A stretch of DNA of 48,538 nt from Tessaracoccus bendigoensis DSM 12906 (GTDB taxonomy: Bacteria; Actinomycetota; Actinomycetes; Propionibacteriales; Propionibacteriaceae), in assembly GCF_900141915.1 (NCBI RefSeq), contig NZ_FQZG01000027.1:1-48538 (forward strand), written 5' to 3'. A program made the position numbers and the translations under genes. Below, one piece after another: positions 48,489 to 48,538 of this stretch. Position 1 is the stretch's first letter. Each line of letters begins with the position of its first letter. The notes beneath the pieces are model-generated. The model worked only from the letters and a program-made list of their open reading frames with translations, was not told the origin of the DNA and did not search any database.

Positions 48489-48538
48489 CGAGGTTGGGCG
48501 GAGGATCGTCCGAGGTCGGGCGGAGGGGAATCGGCCAG

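Overview
The window is high-GC DNA with tightly packed genes, many 4-base start/stop overlaps, frequent GTG/TTG starts, an actinobacterial rpsF-ssb-rpsR-rplI cluster, an Mrp antiporter whose MrpA and MrpB are fused, and an MprAB-like two-component pair. Together with acetate-forming pta-ackA, a single-chain serine dehydratase and a CobF-type precorrin methyltransferase, this suggests an actinobacterium, most likely a member of the Propionibacteriales. The genus is inference. No tRNA, rRNA, CRISPR array or intact insertion sequence was seen.

Layout. 1-900: small DUF4190-type membrane proteins, one intact and two partial. 900-5.1 kb: yaaA, then a minus-strand trio of SDR reductase, acyltransferase and alkyl-DHAP-synthase-like flavoprotein that resembles a bacterial ether-lipid pathway. 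5.2-6.9 kb: an operon of three small proteins with features of type VII secretion substrates or partners. 7.3-10.6 kb: pta-ackA. 11.5-17.7 kb: the complete mrp operon (A/B fused, C, D, E, F, G). 17.7-25.9 kb: endonuclease IV, a secreted repeat protein, uridine phosphorylase, an ABC-F ATPase, an acyl-CoA ligase, rhodanese and an SGNH hydrolase. 26.1-27.9 kb: the ribosomal protein/SSB cluster with a candidate S6:S18 leader. 28-35.8 kb: M48 protease, a Rossmann protein, YjbR, an esterase, serine dehydratase, a MarR-MFS unit and an SDR. 35.8-36.6 kb: a gene-free stretch made of nested repeats. 36.6-48.1 kb: an S4 protein, idi, MFS, a nucleoside phosphorylase, a DUF308-DUF6325-SHOCT operon, a two-component system, an LMW phosphatase, ornithine carbamoyltransferase, a pRiA4b ORF-3 protein and cobF.

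The most unusual content lies between genes. Several repeat families share the window. (A) Four copies of an exactly 80-bp element have near-identical 22-bp inverted ends, always a 36-nt middle, and a shared internal core. (B) A roughly 45-50 bp dyad is bounded by GGTTGAGCC and GACGAAACC. (C) A 60-bp element has two boxes around the palindrome TCGACCACTGGTCGA. (D) A 202-bp direct duplication carries a 27-bp stem hairpin. There are also degenerate 19-21 bp and perfect 15-bp tandem repeats. Families A-C occur at separate intergenic sites, which suggests non-autonomous mobile or structured RNA/DNA elements of this lineage.

On the gene side, the best candidates for new biology are the ether-lipid-like trio, the three-gene type VII-like cassette with a hydrophobic-hairpin protein, and the DUF308-DUF6325-SHOCT envelope operon.
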